Shown: in pieces, positions 1 through 10,200 of the stretch
Position numbering within the stretch: the first letter of the stretch is position 1
Layout: every line of letters starts with the position of its first letter
DNA from: CAVPGP01 sp963718065
GTDB taxonomy: Bacteria > Actinomycetota > Thermoleophilia > Gaiellales > Gaiellaceae
Direction: 5' to 3'
DNA length: 64,000 nucleotides
Assembly (NCBI GenBank): GCA_963718065.1
Contig: CAVQYE010000012.1
Coordinates: 124,001 to 188,000 of the forward strand
Notes under the pieces: generated by a model
What the model was told of the DNA's origin: nothing
The model's input: the letters and a program-made list of their open reading frames with translations, nothing else
Database searches by the model: none
Translations under genes and position numbers: made by a program

Positions 1-1
1 G

Positions 2-667
2 CTCGGCTCGTCGTTCGCGAAGCAATGGGTGTCGCTCCGGAATCAGCTCGCCCCGAACGCGCTGCTCGCGTACCACATGAGCGGCTGGGGCACGAAGCAC
101 GACATCGTCTACGAGGACCCGCCGGACGCCACCGTGCGCGCGTACGCGGCGAAGTCGGCGGCGTTCTACCGCTCGCTCGGCGCGCGCTTCGACCTCGCCT
201 TCGAGGACTTCTCCGATCGCGACGCGGGCTTCTACGCAAAGACGCAGGGGAATTCGAAGACGTGGTTCGCGCTGGCCGACTTCCGGCGCCACGTGCTCTA
301 CGCCCAGACGTTCGTCAAGCTCGTCAAGGTCAGGCTTGCCGCGTGGCAGATCCCGCTCGGGAACACGCGGATGCGCGCCGTCGACAACACGTGGGGACAC
401 TTCCAGGACAACCGCGTCGAATGGCTGCTCGACGACGCGACGCGTGCGCACCTCCGCGCCTACGCGAACGCGGGCGTGGTCGCGTTCCTCTTCGGCGGCG
501 GCGCCGACGGGACGACGTGCGCCTGCGACGGCCGCAAGGACGGCGTCACGAATCCCGAGCCGATCAACGGCAACGCACGCGTTTCGCTGACGGCCGACGA
601 CGACGGTGGCTTCTTCCGCGAGCGCGTCCGGGCGTATTACAAGCGCGGGGCGCTGCGCCTTCCGTAA
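2..667 (+). CDS. Secreted glycosidase-like protein of unknown function, 5' end missing
   Basis: The reading frame is open from base 2 to the TAA at 665-667, so the gene starts upstream of the window; the GTG at 29 is internal rather than a convincing start. The visible 221 residues hold aromatic and acidic blocks (MSGWGTKHD, FEDFSDRDAGFY, DNTWGHFQDNRVEWLLDD, FLFGGGADGTT) that look like strands and loops of a TIM-barrel sugar hydrolase-like domain. I cannot name the family. It lies 9 bases upstream of a GDSL hydrolase on the same strand, so the two may form an extracellular polymer-degrading unit. Function is inference. Confidence 0.5.
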   Translation, partial: LGSSFAKQWVSLRNQLAPNALLAYHMSGWGTKHDIVYEDPPDATVRAYAAKSAAFYRSLGARFDLAFEDFSDRDAGFYAKTQGNSKTWFALADFRRHVLYAQTFVKLVKVRLAAWQIPLGNTRMRAVDNTWGHFQDNRVEWLLDDATRAHLRAYANAGVVAFLFGGGADGTTCACDGRKDGVTNPEPINGNARVSLTADDDGGFFRERVRAYYKRGALRLP

Positions 668-676
668 CATCGCGCG

Positions 677-1252
677 GTGCTCGTCGCCACGCTCGGAGAC
701 TCGATCACGGAGGGCTCGCCCGGGTACGACTCACGCCTCGGCGGCAACGAGGAGAGCCAGTGGCAGCACTGGGCCGCGCAGGCGCTCGACGGTGTCGAGT
801 TCCGCAACTGCGGCATCAACCGCCAGCGCACCGATGAGATCGCCGAGCGGCTCGAGGACGCAGCCGCCGACGCGGACATCCTGATCGTCCAGGGCGGGAT
901 CAACGACATCGCCGACGGACGCGACGTCGGGCCTGCGGCCGAGAACCTGCGCGCGATGGTGCGACGCGGCAAGGAGCTGGTGCCGCAGGTGCTGCTCGTC
1001 GAAGTGCTGCCGTGGAACAACGGTCATCCCGACGGCGAGCCGAAGATCCGGCAGCTGAACGGGCTGATCGGCGTCATCGGTGCCGAGGAGCAGGTGCCGG
1101 TGATCCCGTTCCACGACCGGCTGCAGGATCCCGAGCGGCCGGGCCGGATGCGCGAGGAGTGGACCTGCGACGGCAACCACCCGTCCGTCGAGGGCCACCG
1201 CCGGCTCGGCGAGCTCGTCGCCGAGATGCTCGAGCCCTACACCTCGCGGTAG
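677..1252 (+). CDS. SGNH/GDSL-type esterase/lipase family protein
   Basis: The 191-residue protein starts with GTG 677, 9 bases after the preceding stop. Block I is the GDSITEG at residues 7-13 (catalytic Ser), a GGIND at about 73-77 supplies the oxyanion Asn, and DGNHPSVEGH near residue 168 supplies the Asp and His. That is the full SGNH catalytic set at normal family length. Members hydrolyse esters of lipids or acetylated sugars; the substrate here is not visible. There is no signal peptide, so it is likely cytoplasmic. Its 3' end overlaps the minus-strand DUF1206 gene by 16 bases. Confidence 0.85.
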   Translation: MLVATLGDSITEGSPGYDSRLGGNEESQWQHWAAQALDGVEFRNCGINRQRTDEIAERLEDAAADADILIVQGGINDIADGRDVGPAAENLRAMVRRGKELVPQVLLVEVLPWNNGHPDGEPKIRQLNGLIGVIGAEEQVPVIPFHDRLQDPERPGRMREEWTCDGNHPSVEGHRRLGELVAEMLEPYTSR

Positions 1253-2022
1253 CGAGCCTGCAGGAAGCAGAAGGCGCCGTAGAGCGCGAGCCCCGCTGCA
1301 GTGATCCCGAGCAGCCAGGACCCGTACGAGCGATCGGCCAGCTCGTGCAGCGCGCCGTCGAGCCCGCGCGCCTTGTTGGCCTCGTAGTCCCAGGCGGCGC
1401 TGATCAGGAACCAGCCCACGATCGCCCAGACCAGGCCCCGTGCCGCGTGCCCGCCGGAGCCGACCCACGTGCAGAGCGATCGCGCGCGGCCGCCGCAGCG
1501 CATGTCCTTCATGAAGTTGCGCGTCACGGCGCGGTAGGCGTTCGCGCCCGCCGCGACGACGAAGCCGGCGCCGACGAGGAACACGAGCTCGCGGCCGAGC
1601 GGTAGAGCGAAGACGCCGGCGGTCTGTTGCTGCTCGTTCGAGCCGCCGCCGGTGCCGAGGGGGATCTCCACGGTTGTGAAGCAGAACGCCGCATAGAGGA
1701 CCCCCTTGGCGAGGTCGCCGGCCCGCTTGGCGAGCCCCTTCGCGTCGTCGCCCTCCCGGTCGCGGTCGAGGAACGCCTGCGCGAAGCGCCAGAGCGCGTA
1801 GCCGGCAAAGCCGATTGCGAGTGCGACGAGGACCGCCCTGCCGAGGCTGTCGTCGGCGAGCGTCCGCAGCGCTCCCTGGCGGTCGGCTTCCTTGCCACCG
1901 GTGCCGAGGACGACCTCGAGCGCAAGCCAGGCGATCAGGACATACGGAACGCCTTTCGCGGCGAGGCCGAGCCGGCCTGCGCCCTCCCAGGCTGGATGAT
2001 CCGCTGCTTCGCGTGTCGCCAC
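1237..2022 (-). CDS. DUF1206 family membrane protein
   Basis: I place the start at GTG 2022 (AGGGGAGA lies about 10 bases upstream); the frame is open further upstream but that stretch is the antisense of the protease gene and is not protein-like. The 261 residues hold three repeats of a two-helix unit, each with a G-rich entry such as RLGLAAKGVPYVL, KRAGDLAKGVLYAAF and AARGLVWAIVGWF, giving about six membrane segments. This repeat is the DUF1206 signature in Actinobacteria. No biochemical role is established. It starts 16 bases after the protease stop codon, so the two are probably cotranscribed. Confidence 0.82.
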   Translation of the reverse strand: MATREAADHPAWEGAGRLGLAAKGVPYVLIAWLALEVVLGTGGKEADRQGALRTLADDSLGRAVLVALAIGFAGYALWRFAQAFLDRDREGDDAKGLAKRAGDLAKGVLYAAFCFTTVEIPLGTGGGSNEQQQTAGVFALPLGRELVFLVGAGFVVAAGANAYRAVTRNFMKDMRCGGRARSLCTWVGSGGHAARGLVWAIVGWFLISAAWDYEANKARGLDGALHELADRSYGSWLLGITAAGLALYGAFCFLQARYREV

Positions 2023-2038
2023 GCGGGACGGTCTCCCC

Positions 2039-3319
2039 TTACTTGCGAACCGTGAAACGGCGCAGGGCGACGGCGCTGCGGTTGCCGGCCCGGTCGACGG
2101 CGACGATCCGCACCCCGTGGCGTCCCAGCTTCGGTCTCGGCAGCTGCACGTGGTCGCCGACGCGGAAGTCCGCAGGCACCACGCGGTGCGGGCCGCTGTC
2201 GATCCAGACCTCGTAGCGGGCGACACCGCTGCCGGCGTCCTTTGACCCGGCCCAGTCCAGCTGCAGCCACCGCGACCCGGTGCGGACGATCTTGCCGGGT
2301 GAGTTGAGGTGAGGCGGGGCCGGCTTCACCGTGTCCGTCCAGCGGAAGCCGACGTCGACGTGTGTCCCCTCGTGGCGCAGCACGGTGGCGCGGAAGGCGC
2401 CGGGCTCGACCAGCGAGTCGCCGGGCTGCAGCGAGTCGAGCGACGTGTCCCGTGCGTTCGGCAGCAGCACGTCGGGCCCGCTGTACGGGCTCGAGTAGAG
2501 GCTGGCGAGCCCGTACGCGCTCGGCCCGACGTGGACGAACATCCCTTCGGCGGCCGGATCGCCGAGCAGGTCGGCGTCCTCCAGCAGCGGCTCTCGATGG
2601 TCGAGCCAGTAGTCGTTCTTCGCCGTTCGGATCACGAGCGCCTGCGATAGGTCGGAGGGCTGCTCGAGCTGGTCGATCGAGTAGACGCCCGCGGCCGCGG
2701 CGAACGTCACGTCCGCGTCGGTGAGCCAGCCGACCGTGTACTTCTCGTAGGCGTCGAACTGCCCGAGCGCCCGCGCGCCCATCACGGACCGGTCGTCTCC
2801 GTACTCGATCGTGTGGCAGCGCGTCTGGCAGTCCCAACGGTTTGCGTGGCCCAGCCCGAACGTGTGACCGAGCTCGTGCGCGACGAGCCCAGGCCAGAGC
2901 TGCCCGATCAGCCAGACCTCGTTGCCGGTGCCGCGCCCGACGTACGAGCACCTGCTTGGCGGGACGATGTAGATGAAGCGGTCGTAGCGCGCGAGGACGT
3001 AACCGGCGGCGACGGCGGCGGCGCGCGCCTGCGTCGAGATCTCGCTGTTCTGGTCGCAGCTGACGGGAACGGGGAACGCCGGCAGCCACGGCGTCGTCTC
3101 GCCGGTCAGCCGCAGTTGGCCGAACGAGCTGTGATCGAGGAAGTCTCGCGCGCCCGTGAACACCTGGCCCTGCACCTCGGCCTGGGTGAACGGCTGCGGC
3201 GCGCCCGGCCACGTCGCCAGGATCACGAGGGTGCGCAGCTCACCGGTGATCGGCGCGGCAGGCGCCGCTGTCAGCAGCGCGGCGAACGCGACGAGAACGG
3301 CGATCGAGCCGAGCCGCAT
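2039..3319 (-). CDS. Secreted metzincin-type zinc metalloprotease
   Basis: The 426-residue protein has an N-terminal signal peptide (hydrophobic residues 5-20, AAPAAP cleavage region). The zinc site HELGHTFGLGH is at residues 148-158 (ligands H148, H152, H158; catalytic E149), followed about 20 residues on by a DRSVMG segment that fits the metzincin Met-turn. The layout resembles M6/M66-like secreted proteases. The C-terminal 110 residues read as a fibronectin/Ig-like beta domain (WIDSGPHR, GRHGVRIVAVDRAGN). It probably acts outside the cell. It is followed by the DUF1206 gene. Confidence 0.8.
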   Translation of the reverse strand: MRLGSIAVLVAFAALLTAAPAAPITGELRTLVILATWPGAPQPFTQAEVQGQVFTGARDFLDHSSFGQLRLTGETTPWLPAFPVPVSCDQNSEISTQARAAAVAAGYVLARYDRFIYIVPPSRCSYVGRGTGNEVWLIGQLWPGLVAHELGHTFGLGHANRWDCQTRCHTIEYGDDRSVMGARALGQFDAYEKYTVGWLTDADVTFAAAAGVYSIDQLEQPSDLSQALVIRTAKNDYWLDHREPLLEDADLLGDPAAEGMFVHVGPSAYGLASLYSSPYSGPDVLLPNARDTSLDSLQPGDSLVEPGAFRATVLRHEGTHVDVGFRWTDTVKPAPPHLNSPGKIVRTGSRWLQLDWAGSKDAGSGVARYEVWIDSGPHRVVPADFRVGDHVQLPRPKLGRHGVRIVAVDRAGNRSAVALRRFTVRK

Positions 3320-3340
3320 CGCCTAACGGTACCGCGCGCG

Positions 3341-6300
3341 CTACGGAAGCGGTACCGACGGCGTCGCGACGACGCCGAGCCGGTCGAGGATCTCCCGCGA
3401 GGTCGGCTCGCCGCTTCCCTGCCCGACCTCGTCGAGCGCCTTCAGCGTCAACGCCAGGTCGTACTCGAGGCGGCCCGAGCGCGCGGCGGTGAGGCTCGAC
3501 TCGAAATGCTCCGTCGCGTCGCCGGGGCGGCGCCACTGGACGAGCGCGTAGCCGATCAGCCGCTCGAGCAGAGGCGCACGGGTCGCGAGCTCGCCCGCCC
3601 GGGCGGCCGCCTCGAGGGTCTCGGAGGCGAGCTCGTACGCCTCGGAGTAGCGGCCCTCGAGCACGAAGCATTCCGCCCGGCGGGCACTGACCTCGAGCAG
3701 ATAGCTGCCGGCGCCGATGCTCTCGAGTTCCGCCGTCGCTTCGTCGAAGAGCGCGTGCGCCTCCTCGAACCGGCCTGCGGCGGCTGCGGCGCGGGCCAGG
3801 TTCGACGTCGTGAAGCCGACGCCGAATGTGTAGCTGGCGGCTCGGTAGACGCGACGCGCCTCGGTGAAGAGCTCTTCGGCGCGAGCGACGTGGCCCTGCT
3901 CGAGGAGGATCTCCGCCTCGTTGTCGAGCGCCGTCGCCGACCGGACGACATCGCCTGCGTGATGCTCCGCCTCGCGGCTCGCGGCGTACCGCTGCGCCGC
4001 TTCGTCCCAGCGGCCGGCGAAGTACGCCCGCATGCCGAGGTTGTTGAGGACGATCGCCTTGCCGAGCAGGTCGCCGAGCTCCTCGTAGATCGGGAGAGCG
4101 CGCTCGAGATACGTCTCGTCGTGCCCGCCGAGCGCGAGGTCGGCCGTGTCGAGGAGGCGGTAGGCGTGCGCCAGTGCGCGGCGGTCGTCGAGGCGCTCGG
4201 CCCGCTCCGAGGCGCCCTGGCTGACGAGGAAGCATTCGTCGAACCGGCCCTGCCGGTAGAGGACGACCGCCAGCTCGAGCTCGAGCTCGACGTGCTCCGC
4301 CTCGCCCTCGGCGGCGAGCTCGAGGCCCGCCACCGCCTCGAGCGCCCGGCGGTACCACTCGACGGCGTCCTCGTAGCGTCCGAGCCGCTCCAGGAGGATC
4401 CCCTGCTTGCGCAGCAGCCGCAGCGCTGCCACCTCGTCGCCCGCCAGCAGCGAGCGCGCCCGGTCGTAGGCCTTGTGCGACTCGTCGTAGCGGCCGGCGA
4501 GCTCGCACACGTCACCGAGCGCCTCGCACACCCTGGCGACCTCGGGCGCATCGGGCTCCTCGAGCTCGTCCGCGGCCCGGAGCGCCCGCTCGTAGAACTC
4601 GACCGCGTCGACGTTCGCGAACCTCGCTTGAGCCCGCAGGCCGGCCGTCACGGAGTAGCGCCACGCCTTCTCGGGCTGGTCGCCTTCGAGGAAGTGGAGC
4701 GACAGCAGCCCGGCGGCCTCCTCGGTGCGGCTGCCCGCGCGGCGCTCGAGGACGGCGCCGACCCGCGCGTGGATCTCGCGCCGGCGGCGGAACGACAGGC
4801 CCTCGTAGGCGGCGGCTCGGAAGAGGTCGTGCCGGAACTGCAGCACGTCGTCCTCGCGCCGCTCGACGAACTCGCCGACCCGGCGCCAGCGCTCGACGTC
4901 TCCGACGCCTTCGAGCTCGCCGGCGAGGATCTCGCGGATCAACTCCAGGTCGAAGCGTGCGCCGACGACGGACGCGTGACGAAGGAGCAGCCGGTCGTCG
5001 GGCGAGAGCGCATCGATCCGCTCGGTCATCAGCCGCTCGACGGTCTCGGGCAGGGCGCCGGTGCGCGCGGCCGCGACGAGCTCGCGGACGAACAGGGGGT
5101 TGCCGCCCGCGCGGGCGACAAGGGTCGCGACCGCGTCGGCGGAGAGCGATTCGTCCCGCCCGGCGAGCACGGCGAGCGACGACGAGTCGGTGTCGCTCAG
5201 CGGGGCCAGCTCCAGCACCGTGCCGTTCGGGGGGTCGCCGGAGACGAACGCGGCGCCGGACGCCCGCCGCGTGACGCAGACGAGCCAGGGCCGGAGCTCC
5301 GGTCGCGCGGTCAGGTGGAGCAACAGCTCGCGGGACGCGTCGTCCATCCAGTGGGCGTCCTCGAAGACGAGCAGCGTCGGCATCATCAGCACGCGTGACA
5401 GGAATTGCTCGACGACCTCCTCCAGGCGCTGGCGCCGGAACGCAGGGTCGATCGCATCGGTCTGCGCCGTCGGCTCGACCGTCGCGTCGAAGGGGATCGC
5501 GAGCAGCGGCAGCCACGGCGACTGATCCGGCATCACGGCCTGCACCCAGGCGGTCAGCTGCTCGCCCGCGTCACGGGACGAAGCGGCCGGGACGATGCCG
5601 GCGAGCTGGCGGAGGAGCGGCCGGAAGACGAAGTACGGTGCGGCGGTCGCGTAGACCTCCGAGCGCGTGACGAGGTGGGTGAAGCCGATCGCCGAAGCCA
5701 GCAGCTCCTCGACGAGGCGCGACTTGCCCATCCCGGGCTCGGCGACAATCTCGACGAGTCGGCTCTGTCGCAGGCGCGCGGCATCGATTCCCTCGCGGAG
5801 TAGCGCGAGCTCGGCGTCCCGGCCGAGCAGCGGCAGCCGCTCGGGCGCTTGCTCCTCGCGCACGCCGACGACCTCGCCGACCGCGTACGCCGTCACGGCC
5901 CGCTCCTTCCCCTTGACGAGGAACGGCTGGGCGGCCGACTCGAAGCGGCTCGCGGCGCGGTCGAGCACATCACCCGTCGCCAGGATCTGCCCCGGCTCCG
6001 CGCGGGCCGTGAGGCGCGCGGCCAGGTTGACCGTGTCGCCCATCACCGCGTACGTCCGCCTGCTCAGCGCTCCGATCTCGCCGGCAAAGACGTTGCCGCG
6101 GTTGACGCCGGCGCGGATCGTCAGCCCGCACTCGCCGGCCACGACCGCCCTCAGCGCGCGCAGCATCCGCTCCTCGTCGCCGCCCGGCGTCGCCGGTGCG
6201 CCGGCCGTCAGATAGAGCTTGCCGCCGCCGCGGTCGATGTCCGACTCGAGCCACGTGATGCCGAGCGCGTCGGCGGCTTCGCCCACGAGCCTTCCGAGCG

Positions 6301-7120
6301 CCTCGATCCTGGTCGCCGCCTCCGCCACGCCGTCGGTGGCGATCACGTCGTCGAGGCCGCCGAACTTCACGAACGCGACTGTTGCGACTCGGTGCTCGGC
6401 CTCGGCTCGCTCCGCCTCGAGCACCTCGCGCAGCGGCGCGGGCACGAGTGGATCGAGCGCAGCGATCGCCGGCCGCTCAGGCGCGAGCACGGCATCCGGA
6501 TCCGGGAGCTCGCGGCGGAGGAGGAAGGCGCCGTTGCGCGCCTCGCCGAGCCACCCCGGGTCGATCGCGGCGGCGGTACCGGAGCCGACGAGGATCTCGC
6601 GCGCCGACGCCGCGTCCTCGAGCGCGACGGTGGCGGTCGCCGCGGGTCCCGCGACGACGAGCTCGCGGTGCGAGGTGCCGACGAGGAAGAAGTGGCACGG
6701 ACCCGTGTGGATTCCCGTCGACATCGAGAGCTCGACCGGCCCGACGCTCGCCCGTGTGCGCCCCGTCTCGTCGATCAGCAGCTGCATCCGGTCGGCGGCG
6801 ACGCACGCCCGGGCGGCATGGGCTTCGTCGCGGAACAGAATCAGCAGCGCGTCGCCGCGGAACTTCAGGACGTCGCCTCCGTGGAGCTCCGCGATGCGGA
6901 TCAGCCCTTCGAAGACGCCCGAGATGAGGAGGATCAGCTCTTCGGCGCCGGCCCGTCCCCGGGCCGCGAGGCGCTCCGCCAGGGCGGTGAAGCCCGAAAG
7001 GTCGACAGAGACGAGCGTCGCCTCGAGCTCGAGCGCGCCGAGCTCCGGTCGTGTGGCGAGCCACTCACGTGCAAAACGCGGCACGTAGGGCTCGAGCATG
7101 GTCGTGCGCGGATCCCCCAT
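3341..7120 (-). CDS. Double adenylate/guanylate cyclase domain - AAA ATPase - TPR regulator
   Basis: This 1259-residue protein has two class III cyclase domains (about 35-190 and 240-410), then an AAA/NACHT-like ATPase with Walker A at EPGMGKSRL (about 460) and Walker B LLVFEDAHW, then a long TPR array to the C-terminus. The first cyclase half keeps the metal Asp residues (SVDLSGFT, KFRGDALL) but has no Asn/Arg motif; the second has MGDTVNLAARL (Asn and Arg) and GGGKLYL (Lys) but no first metal Asp. Together they could form one active site, as in animal soluble adenylyl cyclase. A start at the internal ATG seven codons in is possible. It is divergent from the giant secreted protein. Confidence 0.85.
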   Translation of the reverse strand: MGDPRTTMLEPYVPRFAREWLATRPELGALELEATLVSVDLSGFTALAERLAARGRAGAEELILLISGVFEGLIRIAELHGGDVLKFRGDALLILFRDEAHAARACVAADRMQLLIDETGRTRASVGPVELSMSTGIHTGPCHFFLVGTSHRELVVAGPAATATVALEDAASAREILVGSGTAAAIDPGWLGEARNGAFLLRRELPDPDAVLAPERPAIAALDPLVPAPLREVLEAERAEAEHRVATVAFVKFGGLDDVIATDGVAEAATRIEALGRLVGEAADALGITWLESDIDRGGGKLYLTAGAPATPGGDEERMLRALRAVVAGECGLTIRAGVNRGNVFAGEIGALSRRTYAVMGDTVNLAARLTARAEPGQILATGDVLDRAASRFESAAQPFLVKGKERAVTAYAVGEVVGVREEQAPERLPLLGRDAELALLREGIDAARLRQSRLVEIVAEPGMGKSRLVEELLASAIGFTHLVTRSEVYATAAPYFVFRPLLRQLAGIVPAASSRDAGEQLTAWVQAVMPDQSPWLPLLAIPFDATVEPTAQTDAIDPAFRRQRLEEVVEQFLSRVLMMPTLLVFEDAHWMDDASRELLLHLTARPELRPWLVCVTRRASGAAFVSGDPPNGTVLELAPLSDTDSSSLAVLAGRDESLSADAVATLVARAGGNPLFVRELVAAARTGALPETVERLMTERIDALSPDDRLLLRHASVVGARFDLELIREILAGELEGVGDVERWRRVGEFVERREDDVLQFRHDLFRAAAYEGLSFRRRREIHARVGAVLERRAGSRTEEAAGLLSLHFLEGDQPEKAWRYSVTAGLRAQARFANVDAVEFYERALRAADELEEPDAPEVARVCEALGDVCELAGRYDESHKAYDRARSLLAGDEVAALRLLRKQGILLERLGRYEDAVEWYRRALEAVAGLELAAEGEAEHVELELELAVVLYRQGRFDECFLVSQGASERAERLDDRRALAHAYRLLDTADLALGGHDETYLERALPIYEELGDLLGKAIVLNNLGMRAYFAGRWDEAAQRYAASREAEHHAGDVVRSATALDNEAEILLEQGHVARAEELFTEARRVYRAASYTFGVGFTTSNLARAAAAAGRFEEAHALFDEATAELESIGAGSYLLEVSARRAECFVLEGRYSEAYELASETLEAAARAGELATRAPLLERLIGYALVQWRRPGDATEHFESSLTAARSGRLEYDLALTLKALDEVGQGSGEPTSREILDRLGVVATPSVPLP

Positions 7121-7148
7121 TCCTCTCCTACGAGCTTACAACCGTGTA

Positions 7149-7177
7149 TTGAAAATCACGATTCACCCGACTATCTT
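7149..7177 (+). promoter_or_regulatory. Probable sigma-A type promoter of the giant secreted protein gene
   Basis: TTGAAA at 7149-7154 and TATCTT at 7172-7177 are 17 bases apart in an unusually AT-rich patch for this window. The start codon lies 30 bases downstream, with a GGAAGGGGAG ribosome site in between. Confidence 0.5.
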
Positions 7178-7207
7178 CGGGCGACCCGGTAGCAGGAAGG
7201 GGAGCGG

Positions 7208-10200
7208 GTGTTGAGCGGTTTGCGGCCGATTAGCTCAGTTTTGCCGTTTGCGGCTGCTTTGGCATGCGCAATTTTCGTCGGGCTTGTGGCCGACCAGAGC
7301 TCCGGCGGGACGTTCCCCGGCTCGAACGGGAAGATCGCCTACGTCCTCTCGCTCGACGGCAACCAGATCCACGTCATGAACTCCGACGGGAGCGGCGACA
7401 CGCAGCTGACGTTCCTGGGGCTCAACTCCTCGCCCGCGTGGTCGCCCACCGGCGACCGGATCGCGTTCCAGTCGACGCGCGACGGCAACGACGAGATCTA
7501 CACGATGAACGCGGACGGCTCGTTCCAGACGAACGTCACGCACTTGGCCGGCTCGGACGTCGAGCCGGACTTCTCACCCGACGGCACGAAGCTCTGCTTC
7601 TCGCGCGCGATCGACGGCTACGACATCTTCGTCATCAACGTCGACGGTACGGGGCTGACGCCACTGACCCAGTTCGGGCCCGAGGAGCGCCGCTGCTCCT
7701 GGTCGCCCGACGGGACGAAGGTCGCGTATGAGAGAAACGGCTCGCAGCCCGGGATCTGGACGGTCGACGTCGCCGCCCCGCATGCGCAGAAGCCGCTCTC
7801 CGACGGGCTCGGTGTCGACGCCCGCCCGAGCTGGACGCCCGACGGCTCGAAGATCGTCTTCGACAGCGCCCGCGCGGGCGTCACGCGGATCTGGGAGATG
7901 AACGCCGACGGGAGCTCGCCTGCGCCTGTGACGTCCGGCCCGTCCGACATCTGGGGGAGCCGCTCGCCCGACGGCGCTCAGCTCGTCTTCACGCGCCCCC
8001 TCGCCACCGGCAGCCCGCAGGTGTTCAAGGCCGCCAGCGACGGCTCGGGCGCGACCCAGGTCACGACCTCGGTCGGCGCCAAGCTCGACCCGCAGTGGCA
8101 GCCGCTCGGCGGCTCGCCGCCGGCCGCGATCGGCGTGCCCACGATCACCGGTACGGCGCGGGTCGGGAGCACGCTCACGGCACACACCGCCGGCTGGACC
8201 GGGGCGGACACGACGAGCTTCCAGTGGCTGAAGTGCAGCGGCACGTGCTCGCCGATCGACGGCGCGACCGGGCCGACCTTCCGAGTCGACCGCCACCTCG
8301 TCGGCTCGACGCTCGCGGTGCGCGAGACGGGCGCGAACACCTCCGGCAGCACGAGCGTCACCTCGGATCGCACGGCGGCGGTGCCCGCGCTCGCCGGCGA
8401 TGGCCAGATCTTCTTCCTCCGCTCCGAGACTCTCGCCGATCCGAATCAGGATCTCTGGTCCTCGACGCCCGACGGCAGCGCCTTCACGCCGTACATCGTC
8501 ACCAGCGACAGCGTTGAGCAGTTCGTGGCGATCTCGCCGGAGGGAGCGCGGGCGGTGTACGCCCGCAAGCCGCTCGGGCAGCCCGACAGCGCCTTCGAGC
8601 TCTACCTCGACGGACCGGGCTTCAACACGCCGCTGACGAGCAACAACGTGCAGGACAACCACCCTGCGTGGTCGCCGGACGGGAAGACGATCGCCTTCAT
8701 CAGCGACCGCGGCGGCGTGACGGGGATCTTCCTGATGAACGTCCAGACCCTCGCCGTGACGACGCTCTACCAGGGCGCGTTCCCGTCGCAGACGCCGTCG
8801 TTCTCCCCTGACAGCAAGCGGGTGACGTTCTTCACCTGTGGCCCGGGCCTCTGCCGGGTGAACGTGATCAACGTCGACGGCACGGGGTTGACGACGATCA
8901 CGGACGGTCAGCACAACGACACCGATCCGGACTGGGGCCCCGAGGACAAGATCGTCTTCGTTCGCGACATCGACGGCTTCAGCCACCAGTTGATCGTCGT
9001 CAACCCCGACGGCTCGAATGCGGTGGATATCACGGCCAACGGCGCCTACAACGCCGACCCGTCATGGTCGCCGAGCGGGGACCGGATCGCGTTCGTGACG
9101 ACGGCGTTCGGGCGCCCGGACTTCGACCTGGCGACGATCGGGGCCGAAGGCGGGCCGCTGGCGCGCGTCACCCAGGACAAGCGGAACGGCTTCCCGGACT
9201 GGGCGCCGCTGCTTCGCTTCGCCGCGCCAGCCTCCAACTCGACGCTGAGTGGCGAGGTCTCGGTGCGGATCGCGCCCTTGCCCGGGGTCGAGTCGGCGCG
9301 GTTCTCGTACGTCACCGCCGGCGGCGCGACGACGGACCTCGGCACGGACATCGACCCGCCGTTCGGCGTCACGTTCGACACCAGCACCGTGCCGGACGGC
9401 CCCGGCCGCATCGTCGTCGACACGGATGGGCCGCTGGAGAACTCGCTGCCGGTGACGATCGACAACCAGCCGCCCGACACGACAATCACGGCAGGCCCGA
9501 GCGGCTCGACCATCTCGACGATCGCCGACTTCCACTTCACCTCGAGCGAGCCCGACTCGACATTCTTCTGCGCGCTCGACGGCAGCGGCCTCGACAACTG
9601 TCCGAACGACGCGAGCGCCTTCTACCAGAACCTCTCTGGAGGAGAGCACACCTTCCAGGTGGCCGCGATCGACGCGGCCGGCAACCAGGACCCGACGCCC
9701 GCGCAGCGCACCTGGACGGTCACGCCGACGCCGCCTCCCTCCACCGAGGGCAAGACGACCATCGTCAGCCTCACGAACGCCGGTGCGCTCGGGAACAACT
9801 TCTCGGCGTATCCGTCGATCAGCGATGACGGGCGGCTCGTCGCGTTCGAGTCGCTCGCGACCAACCTGACGCCGCTCGGCAATGCAGAGCACCTGCAGGT
9901 CTACGCCCGCGACCGCAGCGCCGGGATCACCGGCCTGATCAGCATCGGCCGGAACGGAAACCCTCGCGGCGCCGGGGAACGCGAACAGCGGCTACGCGCA
10001 GGTGTCCGACGACGGCACTGCGGTCGCGTTCCAGTCGTTCGCATCGAACCTCGACTGCGTCCCGACCTGCCTGCCGGACACGAACCACTGGCACGTCTAT
10101 CTGCGTGCGCCGGGTGCGGACGTTCCGACGACGGTGCGCGTCGACAAGCCCGACGGCGGGTTCCCGAATGGCGACTCGCAGCATCCGGCGATCAACCGGG

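Noticed and set aside
2023..2226. N-terminal extension of the DUF1206 protein
   Set aside because: This stretch is antisense to the protease C-terminus, lacks membrane or DUF1206 character, and a good ribosome site stands before GTG 2022.
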